From contig NZ_LOCQ01000058.1 in assembly GCF_001677885.1 (NCBI RefSeq), positions 186,001 through 250,000 on the forward strand: DNA of 64,000 nt, written 5' to 3'. This stretch comes from Janthinobacterium psychrotolerans. Lineage in GTDB: Bacteria > Pseudomonadota > Gammaproteobacteria > Burkholderiales > Burkholderiaceae_D. Shown here piece after piece: positions 35,245-44,292 of this stretch. Within the stretch, counting starts at the first letter, position 1, and each line of letters starts with the position of its first letter. Both the position numbers and the translations under genes were made by a program. Below the pieces are notes generated by a model. It was not told the origin of the DNA. It saw only the letters and a list, made by a program, of their open reading frames with translations, and made no database searches.

Positions 35245-36948
35245 TCACTCCTCGTTCTGGTTGCTGATGCGCATCGCTTCGGAAATCGTCGTGCGGCCCT
35301 GGACCACCAGTTGCACCGCGTGGCGGCGCAGGGTTTCACCGGCCATCTCGGCGTTGGCCGCCTTCAGGAAGTGCGAAGGGTCGGCGTGGTTGGCGGCATC
35401 GACCACTTCACGCGTCATTTCCAGCAGTTCATACACGCCGGTACGGCCGCGATAACCCATGCCGTTACAGTGCGAGCAGCCCTTGCCGTGGTGATACTGG
35501 GTGCGGTCGACCAGTTCGCCCAGTTCCATGCGCAGCCATTCGGCCTCGGTCGGCGTCGGCGTATAGGGCGTGGTGCAGCTTTCGCAGATCACGCGCACCA
35601 GGCGCTGCGCCAGCACAGCCTGCAGCGAGCTGCCCACCATATAGCGCGGCACGCCCATGTCCATCAGCCGCAGCGGGGTGCTGGCGGCGTCATTGGTGTG
35701 CAAGGTGGACAACACCAGGTGACCGGTCATCGCGGCGCGCAGGCCGATCTGGGCCGTTTCCTGGTCGCGCATCTCGCCCACCAGCACGATGTCCGGGTCC
35801 TGGCGCAGGGCCGAGCGCAGCACGCGCGCGAAGTTCAATTCGATCTTGTCGTTGACCTGTACCTGGTTGATGCCGGGCAGCCGGTATTCGACCGGGTCTT
35901 CCACCGTGATCAGCTTTTTTTCCACCGAATTGAGCTCGGCCAGCGCGCAATACAGGGTGGTGGTCTTGCCGCTACCGGTCGGGCCCGTTACCAGCACCAG
36001 GCCGTTCGGGCGCTGCACGATGGCGCGAAATTTCTTCACCAGCGCCGGCGGCATGCCGATCGCATCCAGGCGCAGCGCCGTGCCGCCCTGGTTCAGCAGC
36101 CGCATCACCACCGATTCGCCATATTGCGTCGGCATGGTCGAAATACGCACGTCGATGCGCTGGTTTTTTACGCGGATGGCGAAGCGGCCGTCCTGCGGCA
36201 AGCGTTTTTCCGAAATATCGAGGTCCGACATCAGTTTCAGGCGCAGCGCCAGCGAGGGCGCGATCTTGATATCGGCTTCGGTCTGCAGGTGCAGCACGCC
36301 GTCGATCCGGAAACGGATCTGCAGCCGGCTTTCCTGCGGCTCGATATGGATGTCCGAGGCGCGCACCTGGGTGGCGTCGTCGAACACCGATTGCAGCAGC
36401 TTGACGATGGGCGCTTCTTCCAGGCCGGGATTGGCGGCCAGCGCGCCGAAGTCGACCGAAACGTCGCCCAGGTCCTGCTCCAGCTCGCGCGTCAGGGTCG
36501 AAATATCTTCGGTGCGGCGGTAGATGCGGTCGATCGCCGCCAGCACTTCCGTTTCGTTGACCACCGCCAGCTCGATATTGCGCTTGACCAGGCGCGCGAT
36601 CTCGTCGTAAGCGAACAGGTCGGTCGGGTCGGACATGCCCACCAGCAAGCCTTCACGGCGGTCTTCCAGCACCAGCGCGCGGAAGCGGCGGGCCTGCGTT
36701 TCGGGCAGCAGGCGCACCAGTTCGGCGTTGATATTGAAGAACTTGAGGTTGATGTAGGGAATGTCGAGCTGGCGCGCCAGCGCACCGGAAATCTGCTCTT
36801 CCGTCACATAGCCATGCTCGATGAACACGCGGCCCAGCTTGCGGCCCGAACGCTTCTGTTCCGTCAAGGCCAGGCCCAACTGTTCTTCCGTCAGCAACTT
36901 CTGCTGCACCAAAATTTCCCCGAGCCGGACTTTCTCTGGCCTTGCCAT
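35245..36948 (-). CDS. mshE: MSHA assembly ATPase MshE (GspE family) with N-terminal c-di-GMP-type domain
   Basis: 567 residues. Tandem MshEN-like motifs begin at R8 (RLGEILVQQKLLTEEQ) and K37 (KLGRVFIEHGYVTEEQ); in Vibrio cholerae MshE this domain binds c-di-GMP. A GspE N2 region follows, then the ATPase core with Walker A GPTGSGKTTT near residue 322, the Asp box, Walker B VLVGEMRD and a tetracysteine zinc site (CESC, CSHC). In the first motif the usual Gly at position 17 is Lys. First gene of the pilin block, with a plausible promoter at 37006-37034. Confidence 0.94.
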   Translation of the reverse strand: MARPEKVRLGEILVQQKLLTEEQLGLALTEQKRSGRKLGRVFIEHGYVTEEQISGALARQLDIPYINLKFFNINAELVRLLPETQARRFRALVLEDRREGLLVGMSDPTDLFAYDEIARLVKRNIELAVVNETEVLAAIDRIYRRTEDISTLTRELEQDLGDVSVDFGALAANPGLEEAPIVKLLQSVFDDATQVRASDIHIEPQESRLQIRFRIDGVLHLQTEADIKIAPSLALRLKLMSDLDISEKRLPQDGRFAIRVKNQRIDVRISTMPTQYGESVVMRLLNQGGTALRLDAIGMPPALVKKFRAIVQRPNGLVLVTGPTGSGKTTTLYCALAELNSVEKKLITVEDPVEYRLPGINQVQVNDKIELNFARVLRSALRQDPDIVLVGEMRDQETAQIGLRAAMTGHLVLSTLHTNDAASTPLRLMDMGVPRYMVGSSLQAVLAQRLVRVICESCTTPYTPTPTEAEWLRMELGELVDRTQYHHGKGCSHCNGMGYRGRTGVYELLEMTREVVDAANHADPSHFLKAANAEMAGETLRRHAVQLVVQGRTTISEAMRISNQNEE

Positions 36949-37005
36949 GCTTGCTCCTCAACAGGTTCGACGCCCACGCGCCTGACGGCTTGGTATTGCA
37001 CCGGC

Positions 37006-37034
37006 ATTTTATTCCAGAACCTGTTGTTTCTTAA
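37006..37034 (-). promoter_or_regulatory. Candidate sigma70 promoter of mshE
   Basis: On the minus strand TTAAGA (37034-37029), a 17-base spacer and TAAAAT (37011-37006), 57 bases before the mshE ATG. Confidence 0.5.
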
Positions 37035-37080
37035 AGAAAAACTATTTGCCAGCTTGATCACCACGCAATCCAACACTGTT

Positions 37081-37100
37081 CCAACTAACACCAACTAACA
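37081..37100 (+). repeat. Tandem 10-bp direct repeat upstream of the ABC ATPase gene
   Basis: Two exact copies of CCAACTAACA in a row, with a third partial unit (CCAACACTGTT) at 37070-37080. They end one base before the predicted -35 at 37102, a position and periodicity typical of activator sites. Confidence 0.75.
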
Positions 37101-37101
37101 C

Positions 37102-37131
37102 TTGCGGGGCGGACGCGCCCTTGGCGATAAT
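37102..37131 (+). promoter_or_regulatory. Candidate sigma70 promoter of the second pilus-like locus
   Basis: TTGCGG (37102-37107), an 18-base spacer and GATAAT (37126-37131), 28 bases before the ABC ATPase ATG. Confidence 0.5.
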
Positions 37132-37158
37132 GAAGACCGATCCCCTCTGCCTGCCCTC

Positions 37159-37887
37159 ATGAGCGACTGCGCCATCCGCTACCACAACGTGCATAAACAG
37201 TTGAAAGGCAACCCTGTGCTGCGCGGCGTCGACCTGGCGCTCAAGCCAGGCGAACTGTTCGGCCTGGCTGGCGTGAATGGCGCCGGCAAGACCACCCTGC
37301 TGCACTGCCTGTTCGATTTCTGCACGCTTGACGCGGGCCAGATCAGCATCTTCGGCCAGGCCCACCAGCACAGCGCGTCGCGCGCGCCGCTGTCGTTTTT
37401 GCCCGAACGTTTCCAGGCGCCGTATTACCTTTCCGGCCACGATTTCTTGCGCTATCTGCTGGGCTTGCAGCAAGTGGCGTGGGACGAAGGCGCCGCCAGG
37501 CGGGCCTGCGCCGCGCTGGAACTGGCGCCGGAGGCCTTGCGGCGCCAGGCGCGCAGCTATTCCAAGGGCATGATGCAAAAGCTGGGACTGGCCGCCTGCC
37601 TGCTGTCGGGCAAACAGCAACTGGTGCTCGATGAACCGATGAGCGGGCTGGACCCGCAGGCGCGCGCCCTGTTCAAGCAGGCGCTGCGCCAATTGCGCAC
37701 CGACGGCCGCGGGGTCTTGCTCACCTCGCATGCGCTGCTGGACATCGACGAGCTGTGCGACCGCATGGCGATCTTGCACGAGGGCCGGATGGTGTTCGTC
37801 GGCACGCCGGCGCAATGCCGCCAGCTGCACGGCGGCGGCCCGCACGCCAGCCTGGAGCAGGCTTTTCTCAATTGCATACACGCATGA
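37159..37887 (+). CDS. ABC transporter ATP-binding protein of the second pilus-like locus
   Basis: 242 residues. Walker A GVNGAGKTT (about 41-49), Q-loop region PLSFLPERF, ABC signature YSKGMMQK (deviating from LSGGQ, as in CcmA/NatA-type exporters), Walker B QLVLDEPMSGLD and H-loop LLTSHALLD. It matches ATPases of ABC-2-type exporters. Only one permease candidate lies in the region, at 48317, inside the same transcriptional direction, so the two probably form one transporter. The secretin gene begins about 105 bases later with no terminator between. Confidence 0.9.
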   Translation: MSDCAIRYHNVHKQLKGNPVLRGVDLALKPGELFGLAGVNGAGKTTLLHCLFDFCTLDAGQISIFGQAHQHSASRAPLSFLPERFQAPYYLSGHDFLRYLLGLQQVAWDEGAARRACAALELAPEALRRQARSYSKGMMQKLGLAACLLSGKQQLVLDEPMSGLDPQARALFKQALRQLRTDGRGVLLTSHALLDIDELCDRMAILHEGRMVFVGTPAQCRQLHGGGPHASLEQAFLNCIHA

Positions 37888-37993
37888 AGCAGCATGCAAT
37901 GACGTATTTGACAACTGAATTAACATGGCAACAAGTGGTTTATTTTCCCGATCGGCCGGCAAGCGCTGGCGGCCCGGTGGCTTTTAGGAGATC

Positions 37994-40000
37994 ATGGTGG
38001 ATAAAAGTACAAAAGCACAACATGACCTCACGGGCGAACGCCGCATGACCACCCCCTCTACTGCGCTCGCTTCCTGCGTCACCGCGGCCTGCTGCGCCCT
38101 GCTTGCCGGCTGCGCCTCGCCACAACTGCCACTGTCGCCCGCGCATATCGGCGCAACGCCACGGCCTGCCGGAACGATACCCGAGCCGGTGCGGCAAAGC
38201 GCCGCCCTGCCCGCGCCGCTGGCCGCGCCGAAGGTCGAAACCTACAGCGTCACCGTGCACAAAGTGCCGGTGCAGTCGCTGCTGTTTGCACTGGCGCGCG
38301 ACGCCGGCATGAATATCGACATCCACCCGGACATCGCGGGCAATGTCACGCTCAACGCCTTGAACCAGACCCTGCCGCAATTGCTGTCACGTATCAGCAA
38401 CCAGGTGGACATGCGCTATGAAATCGACGGCAAGAATCTGCTGGTCATGCCGGACGCGCCGGTCTGGCGCAATTACAAGATCGATTACGTGAACATGGCG
38501 CGCAGCACCAACAGCAGCGTCAATATCGCCACGCAGATTTCCACGGCGGGCGGCGGCGCCGGCAGCAGCGCTGGCAACACCGGCACCAGCGGCAATCAGG
38601 GCAGCGGCGGCAATGGCAACAACAATTCCACCACCCTGGTAGTGAACCGCTCGGAAAACAATTTCTGGTACAGCCTGGAAAAGAATATCCGCGACCTGCT
38701 GCGCGAGACCACGCTCAACGATCCGCTGGCCGACCCGCTGGCGCAGCTGAACCAGCAACTGACGGCCATGCAGGGCCAGGCGCCAGGACAAGGACAAGGA
38801 CAAGGACAAACCTTGGGCCAGCAAGGCAGCCAGAACCCTGGCGGCAATCCCGCGGCGTTGCCGCCGGGCCAGTACGGCACGCAGATGCCGCCAGTGCCGG
38901 CCATGCCGCAGGGCCAGGCCCCCAACCGGAACACGGCCGCCAATAACAATGCGGCGCAGCTCGACGCCAATGGCCTGCCGCTGCTGAAACTGGCCAACAA
39001 GGGCGCGTCGTCGTCGGTGGTGGTCAATACCGAAGGCGGCCTGATCGCCGTGCGCGCCACCGGGCGCCAGCATGAAAAAATCCGTGAATTTCTCGACCTG
39101 GTCACCAGCAGCGCCAAGCGGCAGGTGCTGATCGAGGCGACCATCATGGAAGTGCGGCTGAACCGCGAATACCAGCAGGGCATCAACTGGTCGCGCCTGA
39201 CGGGCAGCCTGCGCCTGAACCAGGGCCAGGTCGGCAACCTGGCCCTGCCCAGCGCCGTCACGCCCGGCGCCACGCCGGGCATCTTCGTGCTGAACTATCT
39301 GAAGGACAGTTTCTCCACCACCATCCAGCTGCTCGAATCGTTCGGCAAGGTGAAAGTGCTGTCCAGCCCCAAGATCAGCGTGCTGAACAACCAGACGGCG
39401 ATGCTGAAAGTGGTCGACAACAACGTCTTCTTTACCATCAAGGTCACGCCCGCCGTGATCAGCTCGACCGGCACCATCACCACGCCGGCCACCTATGAAT
39501 CGAAGCTGGAAACGGTGCCGGTCGGCTTCGTGATGAGTGTGACGCCGCAAATTTCCGACAGCGACGTGGTCACCCTCAATGTGCGCCCCACCATCACGCG
39601 CATCGTCGGCTATGTGCAGGACCCGAACCCGGCGCTGGCCACGGCCAATGTGCAAAGCCGCGTGCCGGTGATACAGGCGCGCGAACTGGAATCGATCATG
39701 AAGGTCGACAGCGGCCAGATCGCCGTGATGGGCGGCCTGATGCAGGACTCCGTCGACAATACCAGGGATGGCGTGCCGGGCCTGTCCAGCCTGCCCGTGG
39801 TCGGCAATCTGTTCACTTACCGCAATGAAGCGAGCACCAAGACGGAACTGGTGATCTTCATGCGCCCGGTGGTGGTCAAGGACGCCAGCATCGAAGGCGA
39901 TTTCCGCGACTACCGCTACCTGCTGCCCGGCCAGGCGCCAATGAACAGCCAGCCTTACACGGAAACCCCGGTGGCCAGGGTGCAAGGAGAAGCCCCATGA
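37994..40000 (+). CDS. Secretin of a second MSHA/type II-like system (MshL/GspD family)
   Basis: 668 residues from ATG 37994. AGGAG lies three bases before this ATG and six before the in-frame GTG 37997; ATG 38045 would remove 17 residues but has no Shine-Dalgarno. Lipobox LLAGC, then an STN-like domain (VPVQSLLFALARDAGMNIDIHPDIAG), a Gly/Asn- and Gly/Gln-rich linker (about 190-320), N-domain, and secretin domain (VKVLSSPKISVLNNQTAML, GFVMSVTPQISDSD, MGGLMQDSVDNTRDGVPGLS). Paralog of mshL at 25388. It overlaps the next gene by four bases. Confidence 0.93.
   Translation: MVDKSTKAQHDLTGERRMTTPSTALASCVTAACCALLAGCASPQLPLSPAHIGATPRPAGTIPEPVRQSAALPAPLAAPKVETYSVTVHKVPVQSLLFALARDAGMNIDIHPDIAGNVTLNALNQTLPQLLSRISNQVDMRYEIDGKNLLVMPDAPVWRNYKIDYVNMARSTNSSVNIATQISTAGGGAGSSAGNTGTSGNQGSGGNGNNNSTTLVVNRSENNFWYSLEKNIRDLLRETTLNDPLADPLAQLNQQLTAMQGQAPGQGQGQGQTLGQQGSQNPGGNPAALPPGQYGTQMPPVPAMPQGQAPNRNTAANNNAAQLDANGLPLLKLANKGASSSVVVNTEGGLIAVRATGRQHEKIREFLDLVTSSAKRQVLIEATIMEVRLNREYQQGINWSRLTGSLRLNQGQVGNLALPSAVTPGATPGIFVLNYLKDSFSTTIQLLESFGKVKVLSSPKISVLNNQTAMLKVVDNNVFFTIKVTPAVISSTGTITTPATYESKLETVPVGFVMSVTPQISDSDVVTLNVRPTITRIVGYVQDPNPALATANVQSRVPVIQARELESIMKVDSGQIAVMGGLMQDSVDNTRDGVPGLSSLPVVGNLFTYRNEASTKTELVIFMRPVVVKDASIEGDFRDYRYLLPGQAPMNSQPYTETPVARVQGEAP
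38785..38808 (+). repeat. Fourfold AGGACA tandem repeat coding for Gly-Gln
   Basis: Four exact AGGACA hexamers in the secretin linker; unit changes preserve frame and would alter only linker length. Confidence 0.85.
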
Positions 40001-41358
40001 GCTTGCTGATGCAGGCGCTCAAGAAAGCCGAGCGCGCAAAACAGAACAGCCTGCACGAAGAAGAGCAGGACAAACCGTCCGAGGCCTATGACCAGGTGCT
40101 GGAACTGGCGCCGGCCGACGCGCCTTTGGCGCCGCCCGCAGCGATCCCGCCGGTGCCGGAATTTACCTCCGGGCTGAGCCTGGAACCGTTGAACGGCGCG
40201 CCGGCTGCCACGCCGGAGCCGCCAGCCGCACCGTCCCCGCCGCAGGCCGAAACGCCGCAGCCCAAGCCCCGCCCGGCACCGGCTCCCCCCCCTTCCGGCG
40301 CCAGCCGCAAGCGCACGCCGCCGCGCGCCCCGGTCAGCGTCGACCCGGCCACCGTGCGGCTAGTGGTGTTGCTGGGCATCCTGCTGCTGGTGGTGTGCGC
40401 CATGGCCTATTGGTACTGGCGCGCCAGCAGCAGCCCCGGCGCAGGCGCCAACCTGCCCGGCGTGCCGATGCCGCTGACCGACGCACCGGGCACGGTCGGC
40501 AATGCCGGGCCGATGGTGATCGTGCCGCCGGCCGGCGCTGCGGCGGCGCCGGAACAATTCAGCGAGGCCGTGCCGGAACCTCGCCGCGACCAGCGGCAGG
40601 CCAGCAGCGCGGCCGAACAGCAGGCGATGATACAGGCCGCCGTGCAGCAGGCGGTGGCGGCGCAGCTGGCGCAGATGCCGCCACCTGCCCCGCCTGCGCT
40701 GCCGCCGGTGACCGCGCCCCACAACCAGCAGATCCAGGTGGTGCGCAACAATGCCACACCGCAGATCAATCCCGGCGTGCAGCAAGCCTACCAGGCGCTG
40801 GCCAGCGGGCAGCTGGGCGCTGCGCGCCAGCAATACGAAGCCGTGCTGCAGCAGGACCCCGTCAACCGCGACGCCCTGCTGGGCCTGGCGGCGGTGGCTC
40901 AGCAAGACCAACAGGGGGCGCAGGCGGCCTCGCTGTATCTGCGCTTGCTGGAGATCAACCCGGACGATGGCGTGGCGGTCGCCGGCCTGATCGGCCTGCG
41001 CCAGGGCGACCTGGCGCAAAGCGAATCGCGCTTGAAAGCCATCCTGGCGCGCACGCCCGAAAGCGGCCCGGTGCTGTTCGCCCTCGGCAATGTCTACGCC
41101 CAGCAACGCCGCTGGTCCGAAGCGCAGCAGCAATTTTTCCGCGCCTACAGCGCCGTGCCCGGCAATGCCGACTATGCGTTCAACCTGGCGGTCGGCCTGG
41201 ACCGGCTGAACCAGCCCCGCCTGGCCGCCACCTATTACCAGCGCGCCCTGAGTCTGGCGCAGACGACCCCGGCTGCATTTGACCGCGCCGGCGCGCAGCA
41301 AAGGCTGGCCGAACTGGGCGCGCCGGCCGACGCGGGCATCGTGATCATCAAGGAATAA
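39997..41358 (+). CDS. MshN-like TPR protein of the second pilus-like locus
   Basis: 453 residues. MSLLMQALKKAERAKQ resembles the MshN opening; a Pro-rich cytosolic stretch precedes one transmembrane helix (about 127-147, LVVLLGILLLVVCAMAYWYW). The periplasmic part carries a Gln/Ala-rich coil and TPRs from about residue 255 (QAYQALASGQLGAARQQYEAVLQQDP and following units). Topology and TPRs match mshN at 23422, supporting duplication of the whole machine. Coupled to the secretin by ATGA. Confidence 0.85.
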   Translation: MSLLMQALKKAERAKQNSLHEEEQDKPSEAYDQVLELAPADAPLAPPAAIPPVPEFTSGLSLEPLNGAPAATPEPPAAPSPPQAETPQPKPRPAPAPPPSGASRKRTPPRAPVSVDPATVRLVVLLGILLLVVCAMAYWYWRASSSPGAGANLPGVPMPLTDAPGTVGNAGPMVIVPPAGAAAAPEQFSEAVPEPRRDQRQASSAAEQQAMIQAAVQQAVAAQLAQMPPPAPPALPPVTAPHNQQIQVVRNNATPQINPGVQQAYQALASGQLGAARQQYEAVLQQDPVNRDALLGLAAVAQQDQQGAQAASLYLRLLEINPDDGVAVAGLIGLRQGDLAQSESRLKAILARTPESGPVLFALGNVYAQQRRWSEAQQQFFRAYSAVPGNADYAFNLAVGLDRLNQPRLAATYYQRALSLAQTTPAAFDRAGAQQRLAELGAPADAGIVIIKE

Positions 41359-41365
41359 GCAGCGC

Positions 41366-43069
41366 ATGGCAGAACAAACGAAACTTCCGCTGGGCAAATT
41401 GCTGATCAAGAAAGGCGTGATCAGCGAAGACCAGTTGCGCATCGCGCTGATCGAACAAAAACGCAGCAACGAGCCGCTGGGCAAGCTGTTGATCTCGCTC
41501 GGTTTTGTCACGGAAGCGACCGTGCGCATGGCGCTGAGCGAAAACCTGAAACAGGAAAGCGCCGACCTGGCTAGCCTGGTGGTGGACGCGATCGCATTAA
41601 AGCTGATTCCCAAGGAAGTGGCCAAGCGCTATCGTGTGTTTCCCATCGTCTATGAGCGGCAGAGCGACAACCTGATACTGGCCATGGCCGACACCAGCAA
41701 TATCGTTGCGCTCGACCAGATCAGCGCCATGCTGGTCAAGGGCATCACGATTTCCACCGTGCTGGTCAACGAATCGGATATTTCGCGCGCCATCGACCAG
41801 TACTACGGTTTCGAGCTGTCGATCGACGGCATCCTGCACGAGATCGAAACGGGCGAAGTCAATTACCAGAGCATGGCCTCGCCGTCCGACGAATACAGCC
41901 AGCCCATGGTGCGCCTGATCGACGCGCTGCTGGCCGACGCGGTGCAGAACGGCGCCTCGGACATCCATTTCGAGCCGGAACAGTCGTTCCTGCGCATCCG
42001 CTACCGCATCGACGGCATCCTGCGCCAGATCCGCAGCCTGCACAAATCGTACTGGCCGGCCATGGCGGTACGCCTGAAGGTGATCTCGAACATGAATATC
42101 GCCGAAGCGCGCGCGCCGCAGGATGGACGCATCTCGATCCGTTTTTCGGGCCGGCAAATCGATTTCCGCGCCTCGGCGCAACCGACCACGCATGGTGAAA
42201 ACTTCGTGCTGCGCGTGCTGGACCGGCAAAAAGGCATCGTGCCGCTCGATTCGCTGGGGCTGGCCGAGCGCGAGCTGAACCTGCTGAAACTGATGATCGC
42301 GCGCCCCGACGGCGTGATCCTGGTGACCGGCCCGACCGGCAGCGGCAAGACCACCACCTTGTATTCGATCATCAACCATATCAACACGGAAAGCGTCAAC
42401 ATCATGACGCTCGAAGACCCGGTCGAGTATCCGATGAACATGATACGGCAGACTTCCGTCAACGAATCGGTGAAACTGGGCTTTGCCGACGGCATCCGTT
42501 CGATGATGCGGCAGGACCCCGACATCATCCTGGTGGGCGAGATCCGCGACCGCGAAACGGCCGAGATGGCGTTTGCCGCCGCCATGACAGGCCACCAGGT
42601 GTATTCCACCCTGCACACCAATTCGGCCATCGGTTCGCTGCCGCGCCTGCTCGATATCGGCGTGCTGCCCGACATTATGGCCGGCAATATCATCGGCATT
42701 ATCGCCCAGCGCCTGGTGCGCAAACTGTGCACGCATTGCAAGCAAAGCGTGGTGGCCGACGACATCGAACGGCGCTTGCTGGGCCTGGGGCAGGAAGACC
42801 CGCCGGCCCAGGTCTGCCATGCGGTCGGCTGCGAGCGCTGCGCCCACCAGGGCTACAAGGGCCGCCTGGCGATCATGGAATTGCTGAAAATGACGCCGGA
42901 ACTCGATGAGCTGACATCGCGCCGCGCCAGCCTGCGCGAACTGAAAAGCACGGCGCGCGCCGGCGGCTTTCACTCACTGGTCGACGATGGCCTGCGCCGC
43001 GTGCGCGACGGCACCACCACCCTGGAAGAGGTGGCGCGCGTGGTCGACCTGACGGACAGGCTGGCCTGA
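41366..43069 (+). CDS. GspE/PilB-family assembly ATPase of the second pilus-like locus
   Basis: 567 residues, the same length as mshE and alignable from the first residue. MshEN-like repeats start at PLG (8-10) and PLG (37-39), where mshE has RLG and KLG. Walker A GPTGSGKTTT is near 322, Walker B ILVGEIRD, then HTNSA and a tetracysteine zinc site (CTHC, CERC). It is the hexameric motor for pilin extraction. The N-domain residues contacting c-di-GMP in MshE differ, so nucleotide control may be changed. Overlaps the platform gene by one base (TGATG). Confidence 0.93.
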   Translation: MAEQTKLPLGKLLIKKGVISEDQLRIALIEQKRSNEPLGKLLISLGFVTEATVRMALSENLKQESADLASLVVDAIALKLIPKEVAKRYRVFPIVYERQSDNLILAMADTSNIVALDQISAMLVKGITISTVLVNESDISRAIDQYYGFELSIDGILHEIETGEVNYQSMASPSDEYSQPMVRLIDALLADAVQNGASDIHFEPEQSFLRIRYRIDGILRQIRSLHKSYWPAMAVRLKVISNMNIAEARAPQDGRISIRFSGRQIDFRASAQPTTHGENFVLRVLDRQKGIVPLDSLGLAERELNLLKLMIARPDGVILVTGPTGSGKTTTLYSIINHINTESVNIMTLEDPVEYPMNMIRQTSVNESVKLGFADGIRSMMRQDPDIILVGEIRDRETAEMAFAAAMTGHQVYSTLHTNSAIGSLPRLLDIGVLPDIMAGNIIGIIAQRLVRKLCTHCKQSVVADDIERRLLGLGQEDPPAQVCHAVGCERCAHQGYKGRLAIMELLKMTPELDELTSRRASLRELKSTARAGGFHSLVDDGLRRVRDGTTTLEEVARVVDLTDRLA

Positions 43070-44274
43070 TGGCGCAATACGTTTATCGGGCCATGGATGC
43101 CGCTGGGGAACTGATTCCCGGCAGCATGGAAGCGGCCAATGTGCCGGACCTCGAAGCGCGGCTGCACCGCATGCAGCTCGATTTGATCGACTGCAAGCTG
43201 ACGGGCCAGCATCTGGTGCTGTTCGGCAAGCGCGTGATCCAGCGGCGCGACCTGATCAACTTCTGTTTCCATATGGAGCAGCTGACGGGCGCCGGCGTGC
43301 CCATCCTCGATGGCCTGAACGATCTGCGTGAAAGCACCGATCACCCGCGCCTGCGCGAAGTGGTGACCGACCTGATCGAAAGCATCGAAGGCGGCCTGCC
43401 GCTCTCTGGCGCGCTGGCCCAGCATGGCGACATTTTCGACGCCACGTTCACCAGCCTGATCCTTGCCGGCGAGCAGAGTGGCAGGATCGCCGAGGTGTTC
43501 AGGAATTTGTCGGAAAGCCTGAAATGGCAGGACGAACTCGCATCGCAGACACGCAAGATCATCATGTATCCGGTGGTCGTTGCCATCGTGGTGGCCGCCG
43601 TCACATTTTTCCTGATGATCTACCTGGTGCCGCAACTGACGGCGTTTATCCGCAACATGGGCGGCGAATTGCCGCTGCATACGCGCGCGCTGATTGTCGT
43701 GTCGAATATCTTTATCGATTACTGGGCCGCGCTGCTGGCCCTGCCACTGGTCGGCTACGTGGGCCTGCGAGCCTGGCTCAAGCGCAGCGAGGCGGCGCGC
43801 TACCTGTTCGACGGCGTCAAGTTGCGGCTGTGGCTGGTCGGGCCGGTGCTGCATAAAATCATCCTGGCCCGTTTCGCCACTTTTTTTGCGCTGATGTACG
43901 CCTCGGGCATCACCATCCTCGAGTGCATCCGCTTGTCCGAAGGCATCGCCGGCAACCGGGTGGTGGCGGCCGGCCTGCGCCGCGCGGCCCAGCTGATTGC
44001 CGAAGGCCATGGCGTGACCAGCGCCTTCCAGCACACGGGCATTTTCCCGCCGCTGGTGATCCGCATGCTGAAAGTGGGCGAAGCGACCGGTTCGCTCGAC
44101 ACGGCCTTGCGCAACGTCAGCTATTTCTACAATCGCGAAGTGAAGGAATTGATCGAGAAAGCGCAGTCCATGATAGAGCCAGCCATGACCGTGATCCTGG
44201 GTCTGCTGCTGGGCTGGATCATGCTGTCGGTACTGGGGCCGATTTACGACACCATCAGCACCATCAAAACCTGA
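43069..44274 (+). CDS. GspF/PilC-family platform protein of the second pilus-like locus
   Basis: 401 residues with two T2SSF domains (about 65-190 and 265-390) and three transmembrane helices (about 168-190, 217-237, 373-395). Motifs LAGEQSGRIAEVF and VGEATGSLDTAL correspond to the paired G-E-x-S/T-G turns of GspF. It forms the inner-membrane base for the ATPase at 41366. Confidence 0.92.
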   Translation: MAQYVYRAMDAAGELIPGSMEAANVPDLEARLHRMQLDLIDCKLTGQHLVLFGKRVIQRRDLINFCFHMEQLTGAGVPILDGLNDLRESTDHPRLREVVTDLIESIEGGLPLSGALAQHGDIFDATFTSLILAGEQSGRIAEVFRNLSESLKWQDELASQTRKIIMYPVVVAIVVAAVTFFLMIYLVPQLTAFIRNMGGELPLHTRALIVVSNIFIDYWAALLALPLVGYVGLRAWLKRSEAARYLFDGVKLRLWLVGPVLHKIILARFATFFALMYASGITILECIRLSEGIAGNRVVAAGLRRAAQLIAEGHGVTSAFQHTGIFPPLVIRMLKVGEATGSLDTALRNVSYFYNREVKELIEKAQSMIEPAMTVILGLLLGWIMLSVLGPIYDTISTIKT

Positions 44275-44292
44275 CCTGAAACCGAGACCGCC

